64,000 bases of DNA from GCA-2718035 sp964435285. Lineage in GTDB: Bacteria > Bacteroidota > Bacteroidia > Flavobacteriales > TMED113. How positions within the stretch are numbered: position 1 is the stretch's first letter; each line of letters starts with the position of its first letter. Shown here in pieces: positions 62,495 through 64,000 of this stretch. Under the pieces are notes generated by a model. The model saw only the letters and a program-made list of their open reading frames with translations. It searched no databases and had not been told where the DNA came from. The DNA lies in the NCBI GenBank assembly GCA_964435285.1, contig CAYSYA010000002.1:1-64000 (forward strand), read 5' to 3'. Made by a program: the position numbers and the translations under genes.

Positions 62495-64000
62495 ATGAAA
62501 TTTGATTTAACAAAATTAGAAAATAAAGTAATCTTTGACTTGTACGAAAAGATGCTGAAATCAAGGATGATTGAAGAAAAGATGTTGATTTTACTAAGAC
62601 AAGGTAAAATATCAAAATGGTTTTCAGGAATTGGTCAGGAAGGTATTTCTTCAGGTGTTGTAACAGCATTAGATCAAGATGAATATATACTTCCCATGCA
62701 CAGAAATTTAGGGATTTTTACAGGTAGAAATATTCCCTTAGAAAGATTATTTTCTCAATTTCAAGGAAAAGCAAACGGATTCACAAATGGGAGAGATAGG
62801 TCCTTTCATTTTGGAACTAATGAATTTAGTATAGTTGGTATGATTTCTCATTTAGGTCCTCAATTAGCCTTAGCTGATGGTATTGCTTTAGCTAACAAAT
62901 TAGAAAAAAATAAAAAGGTTTGTGTAGTATTTACTGGGGAGGGAGGGACAAGTGAGGGTGATTTTCATGAAGCTTTAAATGTTGCTTCAGTTTGGTCTTT
63001 ACCCGTTATTTTTTTGATTGAAAATAATGGTTATGGTCTTTCAACTCCAACATCAGAGCAATACAACTGTAAAAAGTTATCTGATAGAGGATTAGGATAT
63101 GGTATAGAGTCTAAAACAATTGAGGGTAATAATGTTGTGGAGGTTTACAAAACTATTAAGGAAATTTCTAAAAGAATTAAAGACAAACCTAGACCTTTCC
63201 TTTTAGAATGTAATACTTTTAGAATGAGAGGTCATGAAGAGGCCTCAGGTACTAAATATGTTCCTAATGAATTGTTTAAAAAGTGGTCGAAAAAAGATCC
63301 TGTAGTTAATTTTGAAAAATTTTTAATTAATCAAAAATTATTTACTGAAGAAAAAATTGAAAATACAAAAGCATCAATAAAAAAGGAAATTAATATTGCA
63401 ATTGAAAAAGCTTTTAATGAAAGTCAAATTGAATGTGATTTAGATTTTGAAAAATCATCCGTTTTTAGACATCATAATTTTAACCAAATCCAACCTACTG
63501 ATAAAAAAAATAATATTCGTTTTGTTGATTCCATTTCTCAAGGACTAAAACAATCACTTGAAAAATTTGATAATTTAATATTTATGGGACAAGACATTGC
63601 GGAGTATGGCGGGGTTTTTAAAATATCTGAAGGATTTGTTGATTTATTTGGAAAAGATAGAATAAGAAATACTCCGATTTGTGAATCAGCAATAGTCAGT
63701 TTGGCTTTGGGTTTATCTGTCAAAGGATATAAGTCTGTTGTTGAAATGCAATTTGCCGATTTTGTTTCAAGTGGTTTTAATCCAATTGTCAATAATTTAG
63801 CAAAAATTCACTACAGATGGGGGCAATGCGCTGATGTAGTTGTTAGAATGCCCTGTGGAGCAGGAGTTGGTGCTGGTCCTTTTCACTCTCAAACAAATGA
63901 GGCGTGGTTTACTCACACTCCTGGTCTTAAAGTTGTTTATCCTGCTTTTCCATATGATGCTAAAGGATTATTAATATCTTCTATTGAAGACCCTAACCCT
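62495..64000 (+). CDS. 2-oxoacid dehydrogenase E1, fused alpha-beta subunits (partial)
   Basis: 502 codons are visible before the right edge cuts the gene. The alpha part starts KLENKVIFDLYEKMLKSRMI. It has the thiamin-diphosphate motif GEGGTSEGDFHEAL ending with LIENN, and SFHFGTNEF, like branched-chain 2-oxoacid dehydrogenase E1 alpha. The beta part begins near residue 340 (NIRFVDSISQGLKQSLEK) with GQDIAEYGGVFKIS and PICESAIVSLALGLS. Such single-chain E1 proteins (about 660-690 residues) occur in Bacteroidota. The substrate, branched-chain oxoacid or pyruvate, is not settled. Confidence 0.92.
   Translation, partial: MKFDLTKLENKVIFDLYEKMLKSRMIEEKMLILLRQGKISKWFSGIGQEGISSGVVTALDQDEYILPMHRNLGIFTGRNIPLERLFSQFQGKANGFTNGRDRSFHFGTNEFSIVGMISHLGPQLALADGIALANKLEKNKKVCVVFTGEGGTSEGDFHEALNVASVWSLPVIFLIENNGYGLSTPTSEQYNCKKLSDRGLGYGIESKTIEGNNVVEVYKTIKEISKRIKDKPRPFLLECNTFRMRGHEEASGTKYVPNELFKKWSKKDPVVNFEKFLINQKLFTEEKIENTKASIKKEINIAIEKAFNESQIECDLDFEKSSVFRHHNFNQIQPTDKKNNIRFVDSISQGLKQSLEKFDNLIFMGQDIAEYGGVFKISEGFVDLFGKDRIRNTPICESAIVSLALGLSVKGYKSVVEMQFADFVSSGFNPIVNNLAKIHYRWGQCADVVVRMPCGAGVGAGPFHSQTNEAWFTHTPGLKVVYPAFPYDAKGLLISSIEDPNP

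Noticed and set aside
1..64000. CRISPR arrays, tRNA genes, insertion sequences and prophage genes
   Set aside because: Looked for direct repeats with spacers, cloverleaf-like GGTTCGA/TTCAA arms in the gaps, and transposase or integrase motifs; none seen. Gaps outside the rRNA and rnpB regions are all under about 160 bp.

Overview
The window is a 64 kb piece of a very AT-rich, densely packed genome from a marine Bacteroidota bacterium, most likely a streamlined proteorhodopsin-bearing member of the Flavobacteriales. The evidence is the gene content and order: rpmH-carB-DUF4834-YfhO, ddl-PASTA-rluD, sucD-fabG, a long GAPDH form, a Porin_10-like protein, BshA, a Tgt without the usual zinc cysteines, and a CarB without the allosteric domain. 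Upstream boxes of the form TAnnTTTG, the Bacteroidota promoter type, recur in the intergenic gaps. Placement below the order is inference. I saw no tRNA gene, transposase, phage gene or CRISPR array.

Layout. 1-560 holds the 3' end of 23S rRNA, a 5S rRNA and the rRNA terminator. 565-9760 carries an outer-membrane protein gene, accA-dnaB-(asnB-like), ispE, tgt-lptG and rsmG. 9836-19281 is rpmH followed by a rightward cluster of carB, DUF4834, YfhO-like, glycosyltransferase, flippase and glycosyltransferase genes, which probably makes a surface glycan. 19271-29324 holds DUF2147, a large M1 peptidase with a C-terminal barrel-like region, nadC, rlmH-rdgB, ddl, a PASTA protein, an RluD-family gene and an unusual methyltransferase. 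29371-33605 holds a secreted EEP hydrolase and the light cluster: proteorhodopsin, a hairpin, the retinal-forming blh, and a 46-residue DUF2256 zinc protein; mnmE follows. 33715-38289 is sucD-fabG-(VWA-like)-SPFH. 38286-43010 is a leftward operon read as comA-like, rhodanese, DUF368 (PopT-type), aroE and uvrB. 43118-47090 holds a GlmM-type mutase, a cysteine desulfurase and the long GAPDH. 47155-51880 holds dapF, a seven-haem lipoprotein, mltG, an Smr protein and the RNase P RNA. 51915-60594 holds trxB and then a tight operon of gcvT, comB, exonuclease, thioesterase, GH3/beta-lactamase fusion, YwqK-like and bshA. 60597-64000 holds a 2OG-Fe(II) oxygenase, a lipid kinase and a truncated E1 alpha/beta dehydrogenase.

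How it fits together. Most genes are core metabolism and envelope biogenesis: peptidoglycan (ddl, dapF, mltG, DUF368, GlmM-type, GH3), LPS export (lptG), surface glycan, isoprenoids (ispE) feeding carotenoids and retinal, and fatty acids (accA, fabG). Proteorhodopsin and Blh together indicate light-driven proton pumping with retinal made from beta-carotene. ComA-like and ComB proteins, encoded about 11 kb apart, suggest 3-sulfolactate synthesis.

Architecture. Eight of nine convergent protein-coding pairs overlap at their 3' ends. Four of these interlock by exactly 4 bp, sharing a palindromic TTAA or CTAG. Strong hairpins were seen in only three places: after 5S, between proteorhodopsin and blh, and between rnpB and trxB. 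Two genes, the first outer-membrane gene and blh, begin at or within 2 bases of the T-run of a terminator-like hairpin.
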